From the NCBI RefSeq assembly GCF_029144185.1, contig NZ_CP110232.1:2004164-2068163 (forward strand): a stretch of DNA of 64,000 bases. The letters are read 5' to 3'. This stretch comes from Vagococcus intermedius. GTDB taxonomy: Bacteria; Bacillota; Bacilli; Lactobacillales; Vagococcaceae. The position numbers were made by a program, and so were the translations under genes. The notes below the pieces were generated by a model. That model made no database searches. It was given only the letters and a program-made list of their open reading frames with translations, and was not told the origin of the DNA. Shown here piece by piece: positions 46,783 through 55,952 of the stretch (positions are counted from its first letter, which is position 1; each line of letters begins with the position of its first letter).

Positions 46783-47020
46783 ATTAAAAAAGCGTCTTTT
46801 CATTTGAAGTCATTCAAATAAAAAGACGCTAACACGTGGTTCCACTTTTTTTCAAAATACTTAACATAAGTATTTTCTTAGGCTGCGTAACGAGCAGTCT
46901 GGCGTCTTCAACTACTAAGAGAATCATTCTCTATTGGTAAAAGCCACTCCAAGAGGCATTTAAAATAAATTGGCTATCTGCTTACACCGGCGACAGACTC
47001 TCTGTAAACCTACTTTATTT
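46783..47020 (-). promoter_or_regulatory. T-box riboswitch upstream of cysS, tRNA-Cys specific
   Basis: On the minus strand the leader shows stem I landmarks (AGAGAG near 47000 and the GGTGTAAGC loop), the specifier TGC (complement of 46956-46958) before CTCTTGGAG, and the T-box core GTGGAACCACG (46835-46845). The leader ends in a 10-pair or longer terminator (AGCGTCTTTT...AAAAGACGCT) with TTTTTT at 46785-46830. UGC is a Cys codon, and the UGGA in the T-box bulge fits the UCCA acceptor end of tRNA-Cys, whose discriminator base is U. Two independent positions thus agree. Confidence 0.9.
46785..46830 (-). terminator. Intrinsic terminator arm of the cysS T-box
   Basis: AGCGTCTTTT-ATTTGAA / TTCAAAT-AAAAGACGCT with a 4-base loop, followed by six Ts on the minus strand. 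The left arm can alternatively pair in the antiterminator with the T-box sequence. Confidence 0.9.
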
Positions 47021-47060
47021 TACTTTTCTTTTCTACGTGTTTTAGTTTATTCATTTAAAC

Positions 47061-48524
47061 CTAAGCTAACGCTTTCGTTAAATGGTCTAATGTTTTTTCT
47101 TTTCCTAATAAAACAATTGTATCACCAAGCTCTGGTCCATGCATCTCACCTGAGACAGCAACACGGATTGGCATAAATAGATTTTTTCCTTTAACACCTG
47201 TTTCTTTTTGAACAGCTTTAATGGCTGCTTTGATGGCAGGTACATCAAATTCTTCTAAAGAAGCAATCTGCTCTTTAAACGCACGTAAGACAGTTGGCAC
47301 CGTTTCACCAGCCAATACTTCTTTAGCTACCTCATCAACAACTGGATGATCGCCAAAGAATAATTCTGAAAGTGCTACGATTTCTGCTGCATAACTCATT
47401 TGTGGCTGATATAAACTTACTAATTTTTTTACCCATGCTAACTTTTCAGCTGATGGATCTGCTTCCACACGATTTTCTTTAATTAAGAATGGTAAAGCCA
47501 TATCTGTTAAAACATCAAGATCTAAGGTTTTAATGTATTGGTTATTAACCCACTCTAATTTTTTAGCATCAAAGGCAGCTGGTGATTTACTCAAGCGATT
47601 TGAATCAAACATTTCAATGATTTGTTCTGGTGAGAATATTTCTTCTTCACCAACTGGTGACCAACCTAGTAAAGCAATGAAGTTAAACATCGCTTCTGGT
47701 AAGTAACCAAGCTCACGATACTGCTCAATAAACTGTAAAATTGTTTCATCACGTTTACTTAACTTTTTACCTGTCTCACTGTTAATAATTAAAGTCATAT
47801 GACCAAAGACTGGTGCTTCCCATCCAAATGCTTCATAAATCATGAGTTGTTTTGGTGTGTTTGCAATATGGTCATCACCACGTAAAACATGTGTGATCGC
47901 CATCATATGATCATCAACGGCTACCGCAAAGTTATAAGTTGGCATCCCGTCTCGTTTTAAAATAACGAAATCTCCACCTACACTTGAAGATTCAAAGGTA
48001 ATGTCACCTTTGACTAAATCAGTAAAGGTATACTCTTTATTTTGTGGAACACGGAAACGGACAACTGCTTGACGTCCTTCTGCTTCATAAGCTGATTGCT
48101 CTTCAGCTGTTAAATTGGCACACATACCATTATAACGTGGCATCTCACCACGAGCTTGTTGTTCCTCACGCATTGCTTCTAATTCTTCTTCAGTTGCATA
48201 ACATTTATAGGCTAAGTTACTTGCTAACAATTGATCAATCAATGGTAAATAAATATCTTTACGTTCTGATTGACGATAAGGGCCGTATTCACCTGGATTT
48301 TCAGGACTTTCTGCCCAGTCCATCCCTAGCCAAGCAAGGTTTTCTAATTGACTTTTTTCGCCGCCTTCAATATTACGTTTTAAATCAGTATCCTCAATAC
48401 GGATAATGAAGTCTCCATCATGATGTTTTGCGTACAAATAATTAAATAATGCTGTACGAGCATTTCCAATGTGTAAATGTCCAGTTGGACTTGGTGCGTA
48501 ACGCACACGTACTTTTTTAGTCAT
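47061..48524 (-). CDS. gltX: Glutamyl-tRNA synthetase
   Basis: Class I synthetase (487 aa). It has [21 protein letters not shown] with the HIGH motif and [11 protein letters not shown], the KMSKS equivalent. Firmicute GltX usually also charges tRNA-Gln with glutamate. Two ATGs occur (48530 and 48524); the second has AGAGG 8 bases upstream and is preferred. It overlaps the ispF stop codon by 8 bases. Confidence 0.96.
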   Translation of the reverse strand: MTKKVRVRYAPSPTGHLHIGNARTALFNYLYAKHHDGDFIIRIEDTDLKRNIEGGEKSQLENLAWLGMDWAESPENPGEYGPYRQSERKDIYLPLIDQLLASNLAYKCYATEEELEAMREEQQARGEMPRYNGMCANLTAEEQSAYEAEGRQAVVRFRVPQNKEYTFTDLVKGDITFESSSVGGDFVILKRDGMPTYNFAVAVDDHMMAITHVLRGDDHIANTPKQLMIYEAFGWEAPVFGHMTLIINSETGKKLSKRDETILQFIEQYRELGYLPEAMFNFIALLGWSPVGEEEIFSPEQIIEMFDSNRLSKSPAAFDAKKLEWVNNQYIKTLDLDVLTDMALPFLIKENRVEADPSAEKLAWVKKLVSLYQPQMSYAAEIVALSELFFGDHPVVDEVAKEVLAGETVPTVLRAFKEQIASLEEFDVPAIKAAIKAVQKETGVKGKNLFMPIRVAVSGEMHGPELGDTIVLLGKEKTLDHLTKALA

Positions 48525-49020
48525 TATCATCGCCTCTTTCTTTTTTATCTTCCAATAGTGCTACAGCTATTGCACCAATACCTTCTTGGCGACCGACAAA
48601 GCCCATAGTTTCCATCGTTGTCGCTTTAATAGCCAACTGTTGAACAGTTATCTGACAAACTTTAGCAATTCGTTGCGTCATGTCTGCTAAATAAGGCAGC
48701 ATTTTTGGCTTCTCTGCTAAAATTGTACAATCTATATTGCCAATAGTAAAGCCCTTGGCCTTGATTTTTTTAACAACCTCTTCTAATAGTAGGAGCGAAG
48801 AGGCTCCTTCATACTTAGCTTCTGTTTCTGGAAATTGCTGACCAATATCACCTAGGCCAGCGGCTCCCAGAATTGCATCAATAATGGCATGAACCAATAC
48901 ATCAGCATCAGTATACCCCAAAAGTCCCTTTTCATAAGGTAGAGTTACGCCACCAATCACACAACGTCGTCCCTCAACTAGTTGATGGACATCGAACCCT
49001 TGACCAATTCTAATAGCCAT
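48517..49020 (-). CDS. ispF: 2-C-methyl-D-erythritol 2,4-cyclodiphosphate synthase
   Basis: Fifth enzyme of the MEP isoprenoid pathway (167 aa; zinc-dependent homotrimer). It has [10 protein letters not shown] with the zinc-ligand Asp and His, [29 protein letters not shown] and [15 protein letters not shown]. All active-site stretches are intact, so it looks functional. In Bacillus it follows ispD; here ispD is missing and no other MEP gene is in the window, although many Lactobacillales use the mevalonate route only. It overlaps gltX. Confidence 0.95.
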   Translation of the reverse strand: MAIRIGQGFDVHQLVEGRRCVIGGVTLPYEKGLLGYTDADVLVHAIIDAILGAAGLGDIGQQFPETEAKYEGASSLLLLEEVVKKIKAKGFTIGNIDCTILAEKPKMLPYLADMTQRIAKVCQITVQQLAIKATTMETMGFVGRQEGIGAIAVALLEDKKERGDDND

Positions 49021-49047
49021 TACGCTCCCCCTTCTCTTTGTAGATTA

Positions 49048-50169
49048 CTAACTTTTAGCCTCGACCTCATCATGTTTTAACCCGCGTTGTGTGTGTGCAG
49101 GTTTAGCAAAAATCATTCGTCCAGCCGCAGTTTGTAGGGCACTTGTGACAACAACTTCAATTTTTTGATTCATGTAGTGTTGACCATCTTCTACTACAAT
49201 CATCGTTCCATCATCTAGATAAGCTACCCCTTGTTGCCGTTCTGTCCCATCTTTGACAACTAAGACATGTAAATTTTCACCAGGAATAACAACCGGTTTG
49301 ACTGCATTGGCTAACGCATTGATATTTAATACCGGTACATTTTGAAATTCAGCAACTTTATTCAAGTTAAAGTCATTAGTAACAACAACACCATCTAATA
49401 ACTTAGCTAGTTTTAATAACTTACTATCTACTTCAGCAATATCTTCAAAATCACCTTCATACATTTCAACTTGAACACTTTCTTCTTTCTGTAACTCATT
49501 TAAGATATCCAGCCCACGACGTCCTCGCACACGTTTTAAACTATCACCTGAATCGGCAATATATTGTAATTCATATAGAACAAAATTAGGAATTAATAAA
49601 ACCCCTTCAATAAATCCAGTTTTAGCGACATCATAAATACGACCATCAATAATCACACTTGTATCCAAAATCTTATATTTGCGATGGGTATCATCTACTT
49701 TACGCTCTAAAACATCTTCCGTTGGATTTTTTTTATTTTTAGGTGAAAATATTTTTTTCCACTCATCTTGCTTCGTTGTTCCGACTCTGAAACCCAGATA
49801 AGCTAAAACAAACATGATAAAAGTTGGGACGACACTATTTACAACTTGGATATTCGAATTAAATAAGGGAATTGAAGCTAATACACCTAATAATAACCCC
49901 AACACAGTCCCCACAGTTCCGAAAAGTAAAAATCCCAAACTATAATCACTTAAAATACCTTCTGCTTTTTTTACTGATGCAACAGCATATTTTCCAAATG
50001 CGACAGAAATAATAAGAAAAATAAGACCACCAATTAGTCCATTTGTAAAATTGTTGTTTAATACGGCATAATGATTGACTTCAGCGAGTTCCCAAGCTCT
50101 TGGTAGAAAACTTATCCCTAAACTTAAGCCTAGTATCACCATTAAAAAGGTAAAACTTTTTTTAACCAA
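49048..50169 (-). CDS. yacL: PIN/TRAM-domain membrane protein (YacL)
   Basis: Protein of 373 aa with four predicted membrane helices in the first 140 residues, a Lys-rich linker, then a PIN nuclease-like domain (YKILDTSVIIDGRIYDVA, DGVVVTNDFNLNKVA) and a C-terminal TRAM RNA-binding domain. The acidic PIN residues are conserved, suggesting a membrane-bound RNase, but the substrate is unknown. AAGGAGG is 9 bases from the TTG at 50169 and only 3 from the TTG at 50175, so the former is chosen. It follows radA; disA, usually between them, is missing. Confidence 0.9.
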   Translation of the reverse strand: MVKKSFTFLMVILGLSLGISFLPRAWELAEVNHYAVLNNNFTNGLIGGLIFLIISVAFGKYAVASVKKAEGILSDYSLGFLLFGTVGTVLGLLLGVLASIPLFNSNIQVVNSVVPTFIMFVLAYLGFRVGTTKQDEWKKIFSPKNKKNPTEDVLERKVDDTHRKYKILDTSVIIDGRIYDVAKTGFIEGVLLIPNFVLYELQYIADSGDSLKRVRGRRGLDILNELQKEESVQVEMYEGDFEDIAEVDSKLLKLAKLLDGVVVTNDFNLNKVAEFQNVPVLNINALANAVKPVVIPGENLHVLVVKDGTERQQGVAYLDDGTMIVVEDGQHYMNQKIEVVVTSALQTAAGRMIFAKPAHTQRGLKHDEVEAKS

Positions 50170-50199
50170 TCTCAATCGCCTCCTTTATCTTTAATATGA

Positions 50200-51588
50200 T
50201 TAAAATGCCGCTTCCGATTTTTCAAAAATTTTATGTAACGCTTCTCCTAATGTGGCAACTCCTACAATCTCAATTCCTTTAGGAGCTTCCCACCCTTGCA
50301 GATTATTTTTTGGAAGGTACATTTTTTTAAAACCTAATTTTTGAGCTTCAACGACACGTTGCTCAATCCGATTGACACGACGAATTTCACCGGTTAAGCC
50401 TATTTCGCCGACGAAACATTCTGTTGGTTTAGTTCCTTTTTCTTTGTAGCTTGAGGCTAACGCAACCGCTATAGCCAAATCAATCGCCGGCTCATCCAAT
50501 TTGACCCCTCCCGCTGCTTTTAAGTATGCATCTTGGTTTTGTAATAATAGACCTGCACGTTTTTCAAGAACTGCCATAATTAATGATACGCGATTATAAT
50601 CTAGTCCAGTTGCCGTTCTCTTCGCATTTCCAAACATGGTAGGTGTTACCAAAGACTGAACCTCAACCAAGATTGGTCTCGTTCCTTCCATCGACACAAC
50701 GATTGCTGAGCCCGTCGCTCCATCAATTCGTTCTTCTAAAAAGGCTTCGGAAGGATTTTGAACTTCCACCAATCCTTGCTCTTTCATTTCAAAAATACCA
50801 ATCTCATTGGTTGAACCAAAACGATTTTTGACCGCTCTTAGTATCCTAAATGTGTGATGGCGATCCCCTTCAAAGTACAACACAGTATCTACCATGTGTT
50901 CTAACATTCTCGGTCCTGCCAACGACCCTTCCTTTGTAACATGGCCAACAATAAAAATAGCAATACCATTTGTTTTTGCAATCTGCATTAATTCAGCTGT
51001 TGTTTCACGCACTTGACTAACACTGCCCGTTGCACTGGAAATTTCTGGTTGCATCATCGTTTGAATTGAATCAATGATAACGTAGTCAGGAGCCAACTCT
51101 TCAATAGTTTGGCGGATATTAGACATATCGGTTTCAGGGTAAACAAAAAAATCGTTACCCTCAATGCTTAAACGTTCCGCTCGCATCTTAATCTGTTCAG
51201 CACTTTCTTCACCTGAAACATAGAGTACTTTCCCACCACTTTGATGTAATTGTTGCGATACTTGTAACAATAAAGTTGACTTTCCAATCCCCGGATCTCC
51301 ACCAATTAAAACTAGTGAACCTGGTACGACACCGCCACCTAGCACACGATTCAGTTCACCTAATTTTGTTTTCACACGTGGTTCTTTCTTAGATGCAACT
51401 TCCCCTAATTTAGTAGCTGTTGTTCGCTTGCCTGCCAAACTAACACGACTATTACGTGATACTTCCTCTTGCAGTTTTACTTCCAACATTTCATTCCATT
51501 GCCCACAATTTGGACAACGTCCCAAATATTTCGGAGAGATATACCCACAAGCTTGGCATTCAAACTGTGTTTTTGCTTTCTTCGCCAT
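50200..51588 (-). CDS. radA: DNA repair protein RadA
   Basis: Branch-migration helicase assisting RecA recombination (462 aa). It has an N-terminal C4 zinc finger (CQACG...CPNCG), RecA-like core with Walker [11 protein letters not shown], the RadA-specific [11 protein letters not shown] motif, and a C-terminal Lon-protease-like domain (probably inactive). GAGGGATGAG precedes the ATG. It heads the radA-yacL-ispF-gltX group. Confidence 0.96.
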   Translation of the reverse strand: MAKKAKTQFECQACGYISPKYLGRCPNCGQWNEMLEVKLQEEVSRNSRVSLAGKRTTATKLGEVASKKEPRVKTKLGELNRVLGGGVVPGSLVLIGGDPGIGKSTLLLQVSQQLHQSGGKVLYVSGEESAEQIKMRAERLSIEGNDFFVYPETDMSNIRQTIEELAPDYVIIDSIQTMMQPEISSATGSVSQVRETTAELMQIAKTNGIAIFIVGHVTKEGSLAGPRMLEHMVDTVLYFEGDRHHTFRILRAVKNRFGSTNEIGIFEMKEQGLVEVQNPSEAFLEERIDGATGSAIVVSMEGTRPILVEVQSLVTPTMFGNAKRTATGLDYNRVSLIMAVLEKRAGLLLQNQDAYLKAAGGVKLDEPAIDLAIAVALASSYKEKGTKPTECFVGEIGLTGEIRRVNRIEQRVVEAQKLGFKKMYLPKNNLQGWEAPKGIEIVGVATLGEALHKIFEKSEAAF

Positions 51589-51709
51589 CTCATCCCTCTT
51601 TTTCTCTTAGTACTTTGTTCTTCTTTATTTTAACATACCCACTACGCTAACGCCCTCGATAATATCGCAGAACTCCCTTTTTAATTAAAATTTAGTTTTT
51701 CATTCGTTA

Positions 51710-51745
51710 ATAAAAAATAACAACCAACACCTTGTGTCAGTTGTT
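51710..51745 (-). terminator. Terminator of dut
   Basis: Twelve-pair stem (AACAACTGACAC / GTGTTGGTTGTT with G-U pairs), AAG loop, then TTTTTTATT on the minus strand. Confidence 0.8.
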
Positions 51746-51759
51746 ACTCTAACTTACTT

Positions 51760-52290
51760 TTATTTCCCAGATGAACCAAAGCCACCTGTTCGATCCGTGG
51801 TACTTTCGTCACCATCGGCTTTTAAAAATGGTAAGAAAATACCTTGTCCAATCCGTTCACCTTTTTTTATTACTTTGTCGGTCAGACCAAAATTAATAAA
51901 TTGAAACATAATATGACCTTCATTATTTGTATTATCATAATAATCACTATCAATCACCCCGACGCCGTTACCTAATAATAAAAAATTTTTCATCGGATTA
52001 CTTGATCGATTGCAGAGTTGTAAGTATTCATTTTCACCCATATACGCTTTAATCTCTGTTGGTACTAGAACTGGTTTAACTTGTTTTAACATCGTGTCAT
52101 CGGTTAATAATTTCTCACCTAATAAGGCTGCTTTTAGTGCTGTTCCAATACCCTTTTTCCAAATAGTTGGTATGACTACATCACAAGCCGCCTCAAAATC
52201 ATACCCTGCGGCTCCTTTAGTTGCTCGAATCGGTAAATTGATTGAGTCATCTGCTGTCGTTAATCTTTCAAATCCTCTGATTTTTTCCAT
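51760..52290 (-). CDS. dut: dUTP diphosphatase (trimeric type)
   Basis: Hydrolyses dUTP to dUMP, keeping uracil out of DNA (176 aa). Conserved motifs are present: GAAGYDFEA (1), LCNRSSNPMKN (2), GVGVIDSDYYDNTNNEGHI (3), GERIGQGIF (4) and DRTGGFGSSGK (5). The region between motifs 1 and 2 is about 40 residues longer than in classic 145-aa enzymes, a variant common in lactobacilli and streptococci. It precedes radA, a pairing also known from streptococci, and ends with its own terminator. Confidence 0.93.
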   Translation of the reverse strand: MEKIRGFERLTTADDSINLPIRATKGAAGYDFEAACDVVIPTIWKKGIGTALKAALLGEKLLTDDTMLKQVKPVLVPTEIKAYMGENEYLQLCNRSSNPMKNFLLLGNGVGVIDSDYYDNTNNEGHIMFQFINFGLTDKVIKKGERIGQGIFLPFLKADGDESTTDRTGGFGSSGK

Positions 52291-52364
52291 TTATCTCGCC
52301 ACCCTTTTTTTAAAATTATCCATCTCTTTAGTTTACTGTGAATTTAAAACCTTGTAAACCTCCA

Positions 52365-52408
52365 CAAAGTAAAAAGAAAACACCTGACGATGTTTTCTTT
52401 TTACTTTG
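52365..52408. terminator. 17-bp perfect inverted repeat after cstR (likely terminator)
   Basis: CAAAGTAAAAAGAAAAC and its complement with a 10-base loop, between the cstR stop and the dut ribosome binding site. An alternative hairpin (ACACCT / AGGTGT) overlaps it and would be followed by TTTTCTTTTT on the minus strand. Confidence 0.7.
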
Positions 52409-52435
52409 CTATGAGGTGTCATACTATGTTATCAC

Positions 52436-52693
52436 TTATTTGCGTTCAATCATCTGCATTGCACGTGCGACTTTTTCATCTTGAATTTTTGGATCACTAT
52501 CCGGGTGTTCTAAACAATTCTTTAAGTTCTGCGCCGCCATGATGCCCATAATTTTATCGACACTAGACCTAACCGCTGAAAGTTGAATCATCATGTCATA
52601 ACAATCTTGACCTTCCTCCATCATTTTTTGAATTCCCCGCATTTGTCCTTCTGCTCGTTTCAAACGATTAACTATTTTTTTATCACATTGCAT
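52436..52693 (-). CDS. cstR: CstR-type persulfide-sensing repressor (CsoR/RcnR family)
   Basis: All-helical repressor of 85 aa in the CsoR/RcnR/CstR (DUF156) family. With the ATG at 52693 (AGGA upstream), its key cysteines are Cys31 and Cys60, the same numbers as in Staphylococcus aureus CstR. The residue four before Cys60 is Asn rather than the copper-ligand His of CsoR. That pattern, and its place as last gene of a rhodanese/CoA-disulfide reductase operon, supports persulfide sensing over copper sensing. It probably represses its own operon through the palindrome at 54721-54736. Confidence 0.88.
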   Translation of the reverse strand: MQCDKKIVNRLKRAEGQMRGIQKMMEEGQDCYDMMIQLSAVRSSVDKIMGIMAAQNLKNCLEHPDSDPKIQDEKVARAMQMIERK

Positions 52694-52714
52694 CACGCAT
52701 CATCCTACTCTTTA

Positions 52715-54364
52715 TTAGTTTAAAAGCTCTTGAGGACGTACAACTGAATAAAGACTGTATGCACCATCTAAATTGCGAACGGAGTAGCCATGTTGTTTTA
52801 AAATTCGCTCAGCTATGTAACTACGGAGACCACTCTCACAACTCACAATATAAGATGTGTCTTTTGATAACTCAGTCATACGTTGACGTAACTCTGGCAG
52901 CGGAATATGAAGACCTTCTTTTAATTTTCCAGCTTGGACCTCTCCTTCTCCGCGAACATCTAGGAACACTGAGCCTTTAGCCAACTCGGTATTCAGCTCA
53001 TGCCACTGCACCATCTCTGTCTGACCTTCCATCACATTCATTGCCACATAGCCTAACATATTAACAGGGTCTTTGGCAACGCCAAAAGGAGGCGCGTAGG
53101 TAAATTCTAATTCTGGCAAATCTTCCACTGTTAGATTTCCTTTAATAGCGGTTGCTAAAATATCAATTCGTTTATCAACCCCTTTAGCCCCCACGCCTTG
53201 AGCACCATAAATCGCACCTGTCCTTGGATTAAAAATCAACTTCATCACAATTGGTGTAGCTCCTGGATAGTAACCGGCATGATCCTTCCCTTTAGTATGG
53301 ACTACTTGATACTCCAAACCAGCTAAATCAGCTTGGCGTTCAGTCAATCCTGTGGAAGCAGCTGAGAGATTAAAGACGCGTACAATAGCTGTGCCAATGC
53401 TCCCACGATTTTTTCGCGGTAAGCCTGAAATAACATCTGCTACTTGACGTCCTTGTCGATTAGCAGGTGATGCCAAAGAAATAAGCGCATCTTCTCCTGT
53501 AATTTGTTGTGTCACTACAATAGCATCGCCGACTGCATAAATATCTTTAATATTTGTTTCATAGTGTTCATCAACTAAAATGCCACCTCTTAGACCTAAT
53601 TCAATTCCAGCTGATTTGGCTAATTGATTTTCTGGTGAAACACCGACTGATAAGATAATCAAATCAGTTTCCAACTGACTATTATCATCTAAAACAATAG
53701 TTTTTCCCTTATTCTCAAACACAGTTGCCGCAACCCCAGTTAAAATTGTCACCTTGTTGCGAATTAATTCTGCCTCAACAAAAGCAGCCATCTCTTCATC
53801 TAGTGGTGGCAGTACATGTGGTGCTTTTTCAACAATTGTCACATCTAACCCTTTTTTAGCTAAGTTTTCTGCCATTTCCAATCCAATAAAACCAGCTCCA
53901 ATAACTGTTGCCCTTTGTGGTTGATAAGTTTCTGCATACGTCATAATTTTATCTAAATCTGGAACATTTCGTAAAGTAAAGATATTATCAGCTTCTGATA
54001 CTCCTGGAATTGGTGGAATAAAAGGACGCGCTCCCGGTGATAAAATCAAAGAATCATAATCTTCGGTATAACACTGTCCCTCATGTTCAATAGTCACCAC
54101 TTTTTTCTGTTCGTCAATTGCAACCGCCTCACTAAAAGGTCTCACATCTAAATCAAAACGAGATTTTAGGCTCGCTGGTGTTTGAACTAACAAGTCCTCA
54201 CGATCACTTATCTCTCCAGAAACATAATAAGGAAGACCACAATTAGCAAAAGAAACAAACGGCCCTTTCTCTAGAACAATAATTTCTGCCTCTTCATTCA
54301 AACGGCGTAAACGAGTTGCAGCTGACATACCGCCTGCAACGCCTCCTATAATAATTACTTTCAT
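52715..54364 (-). CDS. CoA-disulfide/persulfide reductase with C-terminal rhodanese domain
   Basis: Flavoprotein of the pyridine nucleotide-disulfide oxidoreductase family fused to a rhodanese (549 aa). It has an FAD-binding GGVAGGMSAATRLRR at the N-terminus, the single active Cys42 in SFANCGLPYYVSG typical of CoADR, NAD(P)-binding GAGFIGLEMAE in the middle, and a rhodanese domain with Cys509 in SCESGLRS. Such fusions reduce CoA-persulfides, releasing sulfide. AAAGGAGG precedes the ATG at 54364, which overlaps the rhodanese gene's stop (TAATG). Confidence 0.93.
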   Translation of the reverse strand: MKVIIIGGVAGGMSAATRLRRLNEEAEIIVLEKGPFVSFANCGLPYYVSGEISDREDLLVQTPASLKSRFDLDVRPFSEAVAIDEQKKVVTIEHEGQCYTEDYDSLILSPGARPFIPPIPGVSEADNIFTLRNVPDLDKIMTYAETYQPQRATVIGAGFIGLEMAENLAKKGLDVTIVEKAPHVLPPLDEEMAAFVEAELIRNKVTILTGVAATVFENKGKTIVLDDNSQLETDLIILSVGVSPENQLAKSAGIELGLRGGILVDEHYETNIKDIYAVGDAIVVTQQITGEDALISLASPANRQGRQVADVISGLPRKNRGSIGTAIVRVFNLSAASTGLTERQADLAGLEYQVVHTKGKDHAGYYPGATPIVMKLIFNPRTGAIYGAQGVGAKGVDKRIDILATAIKGNLTVEDLPELEFTYAPPFGVAKDPVNMLGYVAMNVMEGQTEMVQWHELNTELAKGSVFLDVRGEGEVQAGKLKEGLHIPLPELRQRMTELSKDTSYIVSCESGLRSYIAERILKQHGYSVRNLDGAYSLYSVVRPQELLN

Positions 54365-54678
54365 TAATTTTTTCCTCCTTTTCGTGCACCTTGCCATAAC
54401 ATCATGCCACCTTTAACATTTATAGCCTGATAACCACCTTTAATTAAAATGCTTGCAGCTTGTTTACTACGCATACCTGAATGACATACTAGATAGATAG
54501 GTTTATCTTTAACCCCCTGATAAGCATCAATCTTGCGTAAGGGAACATGCCTTGCTCCTGGTATGTGTCCTGAAGTAAATTCATCCGTCTCACGCACATC
54601 AATAATCACTGGCTTTTCTTTAAGCTTATCTGCTAATTCTGAAACAGAAATAGTTGGAACTTTATTGAATAAAAACAT
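54364..54678 (-). CDS. Single-domain rhodanese (sulfurtransferase)
   Basis: Sulfurtransferase of 104 aa with the persulfide-carrying Cys65 in the loop CHSGMRS and the upstream conserved IIDVRETDEFTSGHIPGARHVPL. First gene of the operon ahead of the CoADR-rhodanese fusion and cstR. The ATG at 54678 has AAAGGA 8 bases upstream; the ATG at 54687 is too close. The first residues (MFLFNKVP) are hydrophobic but too short for a membrane helix. It probably passes sulfane sulfur to CoA or to its partner. Confidence 0.9.
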   Translation of the reverse strand: MFLFNKVPTISVSELADKLKEKPVIIDVRETDEFTSGHIPGARHVPLRKIDAYQGVKDKPIYLVCHSGMRSKQAASILIKGGYQAINVKGGMMLWQGARKGGKN

Positions 54679-54715
54679 AACATCCATCCTTTAATTTTAT
54701 TTACTTGATACCTCT

Positions 54716-54743
54716 ATTATATACCCCTCGGGGTATAATGCAA
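54716..54743 (-). promoter_or_regulatory. Promoter of the persulfide operon with embedded CstR operator
   Basis: -35 TTGCAT (54738-54743), 16-bp spacer, -10 TATAAT (54716-54721). The palindrome ATACCCC-TC-GGGGTAT (54721-54736) fills the spacer almost exactly. The ATACCCC/GGGGTAT half-sites match the type known for CstR/CsoR operators, so a bound repressor would block RNA polymerase. Confidence 0.88.
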
Positions 54744-54865
54744 TCTTTTTGTTTACTAATCTAAATAAACACCTTTATTAACTAAATAAAAAAACGTTCC
54801 CATGTTATTTTAAGAAATTATCCGTTATGATAGAACGGTAACTAACTATCAAAAGGAGTGTTAAC

Positions 54866-55909
54866 ATGACTGAAAAAACAATTGATTTAGTAGCCCGTTT
54901 AACAAATATTCCCTCCCCTACAGGTGATACCGAGACTATTATTCGTCTTATCTCAGCTGAATTAGCTGAATATGGTTACCAAGCTAACATGACCAATAAA
55001 GGGGGCCTTATGGTAACTGTCCCTGGCAAAAATGACGTAGCCCAACGTTTCATTACAGCACACGTCGATACACTTGGTGCAATGGTGCGAGCAATCAAAC
55101 CAGATGGTCGCCTAAAACTAGATTTAATTGGCGGCTTCCGCTTTAATGCCATAGAAGGAGAATATTGTCAGATCTCGACTCAAACAGGTCAAACTTTTTC
55201 CGGAACAATTTTAATGCATCAAACAAGTGTCCATGTGTATCAAGATGCCGGTACTGCTGAACGAAATCAAAAAAATATGGAAATTCGTTTAGATGAAAAA
55301 GTTACTTCGGCTGAAGAAACAGCAGCTCTAGGTATTCAAGTGGGCGATTTTATTAGTTTTGAGCCACGGACTGAAATTACCACTAGTGGTTTTATTAAAT
55401 CACGCCATCTAGATGATAAAGTTAGCGTCGCCATTCTAATCCAGTTTTTAAAACAACTAGCTACTACTAAACAAGAACTTCCTCATACTACTCATTTTTT
55501 CTTTTCAAATAACGAAGAAATTGGTTACGGAGGTAACTCTAATATCCCCGAAAAAGTTGTGGAATATATGGCAATTGATATGGGTGCTATGGGTGATGAC
55601 CAACAGACTGACGAATACACTGTCTCAATTTGTGTCAAAGATGCTAGTGGACCTTATCACTTAGGTTTAAGAAATACCCTTGTTGCTTTGTGTCAAACTA
55701 ACTCAATTCCATATCAACTAGACATTTATCCTTTCTATGGTAGCGATGCATCTGCTGCCATGAAAGCCGGTGCTGATGTGCGTCATGGTTTGATTGGGGC
55801 TGGAATTGATGCGAGCCATGCTTACGAACGAACTCACAATGACTCAATTGAAGCAACTGAACAGTTAGTGACTTCTTACCTACACAACTCAATGTTACTA
55901 GAAAAGTAA
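54866..55909 (+). CDS. M42-family metallo-aminopeptidase
   Basis: Cytoplasmic di-metal aminopeptidase of the tetrahedral M42 (TET/YsdC/PepA-like) family, 347 aa. All metal and catalytic residues are visible: His and Asp in TAHVDTLG, Asp in SRHLDDKVSV, Glu-Glu in NNEEIGYGG, Asp in AIDMGA and His near the end in ASHAYERTH. AAAAGGAG precedes the ATG. It lies divergent from the persulfide operon with its own start region, and its last codons (LEK-stop) form one arm of a 26-bp palindrome shared with the LysR gene. It probably trims peptides delivered by transporters such as Opp. Confidence 0.9.
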   Translation: MTEKTIDLVARLTNIPSPTGDTETIIRLISAELAEYGYQANMTNKGGLMVTVPGKNDVAQRFITAHVDTLGAMVRAIKPDGRLKLDLIGGFRFNAIEGEYCQISTQTGQTFSGTILMHQTSVHVYQDAGTAERNQKNMEIRLDEKVTSAEETAALGIQVGDFISFEPRTEITTSGFIKSRHLDDKVSVAILIQFLKQLATTKQELPHTTHFFFSNNEEIGYGGNSNIPEKVVEYMAIDMGAMGDDQQTDEYTVSICVKDASGPYHLGLRNTLVALCQTNSIPYQLDIYPFYGSDASAAMKAGADVRHGLIGAGIDASHAYERTHNDSIEATEQLVTSYLHNSMLLEK

Positions 55910-55952
55910 AAAAAGAATGACCTGAAGGTCATTCTTTTTTTACTTTTCTAGT
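55897..55952. terminator. 26-bp perfect palindrome; shared terminator of two convergent genes
   Basis: Arms 55897-55922 and 55927-55952 with a TGAA loop. The core AAAGAATGACC / GGTCATTCTTT followed by Ts works as a terminator in both directions. The outer part of each arm encodes the last three residues (LEK) and stop codon of the gene on its side. Confidence 0.92.

Noticed and set aside
52436-52693. Copper-sensing CsoR as the identity of the small repressor
   Set aside because: The copper-ligand His is replaced by Asn, and the operon encodes rhodanese functions rather than copper export.
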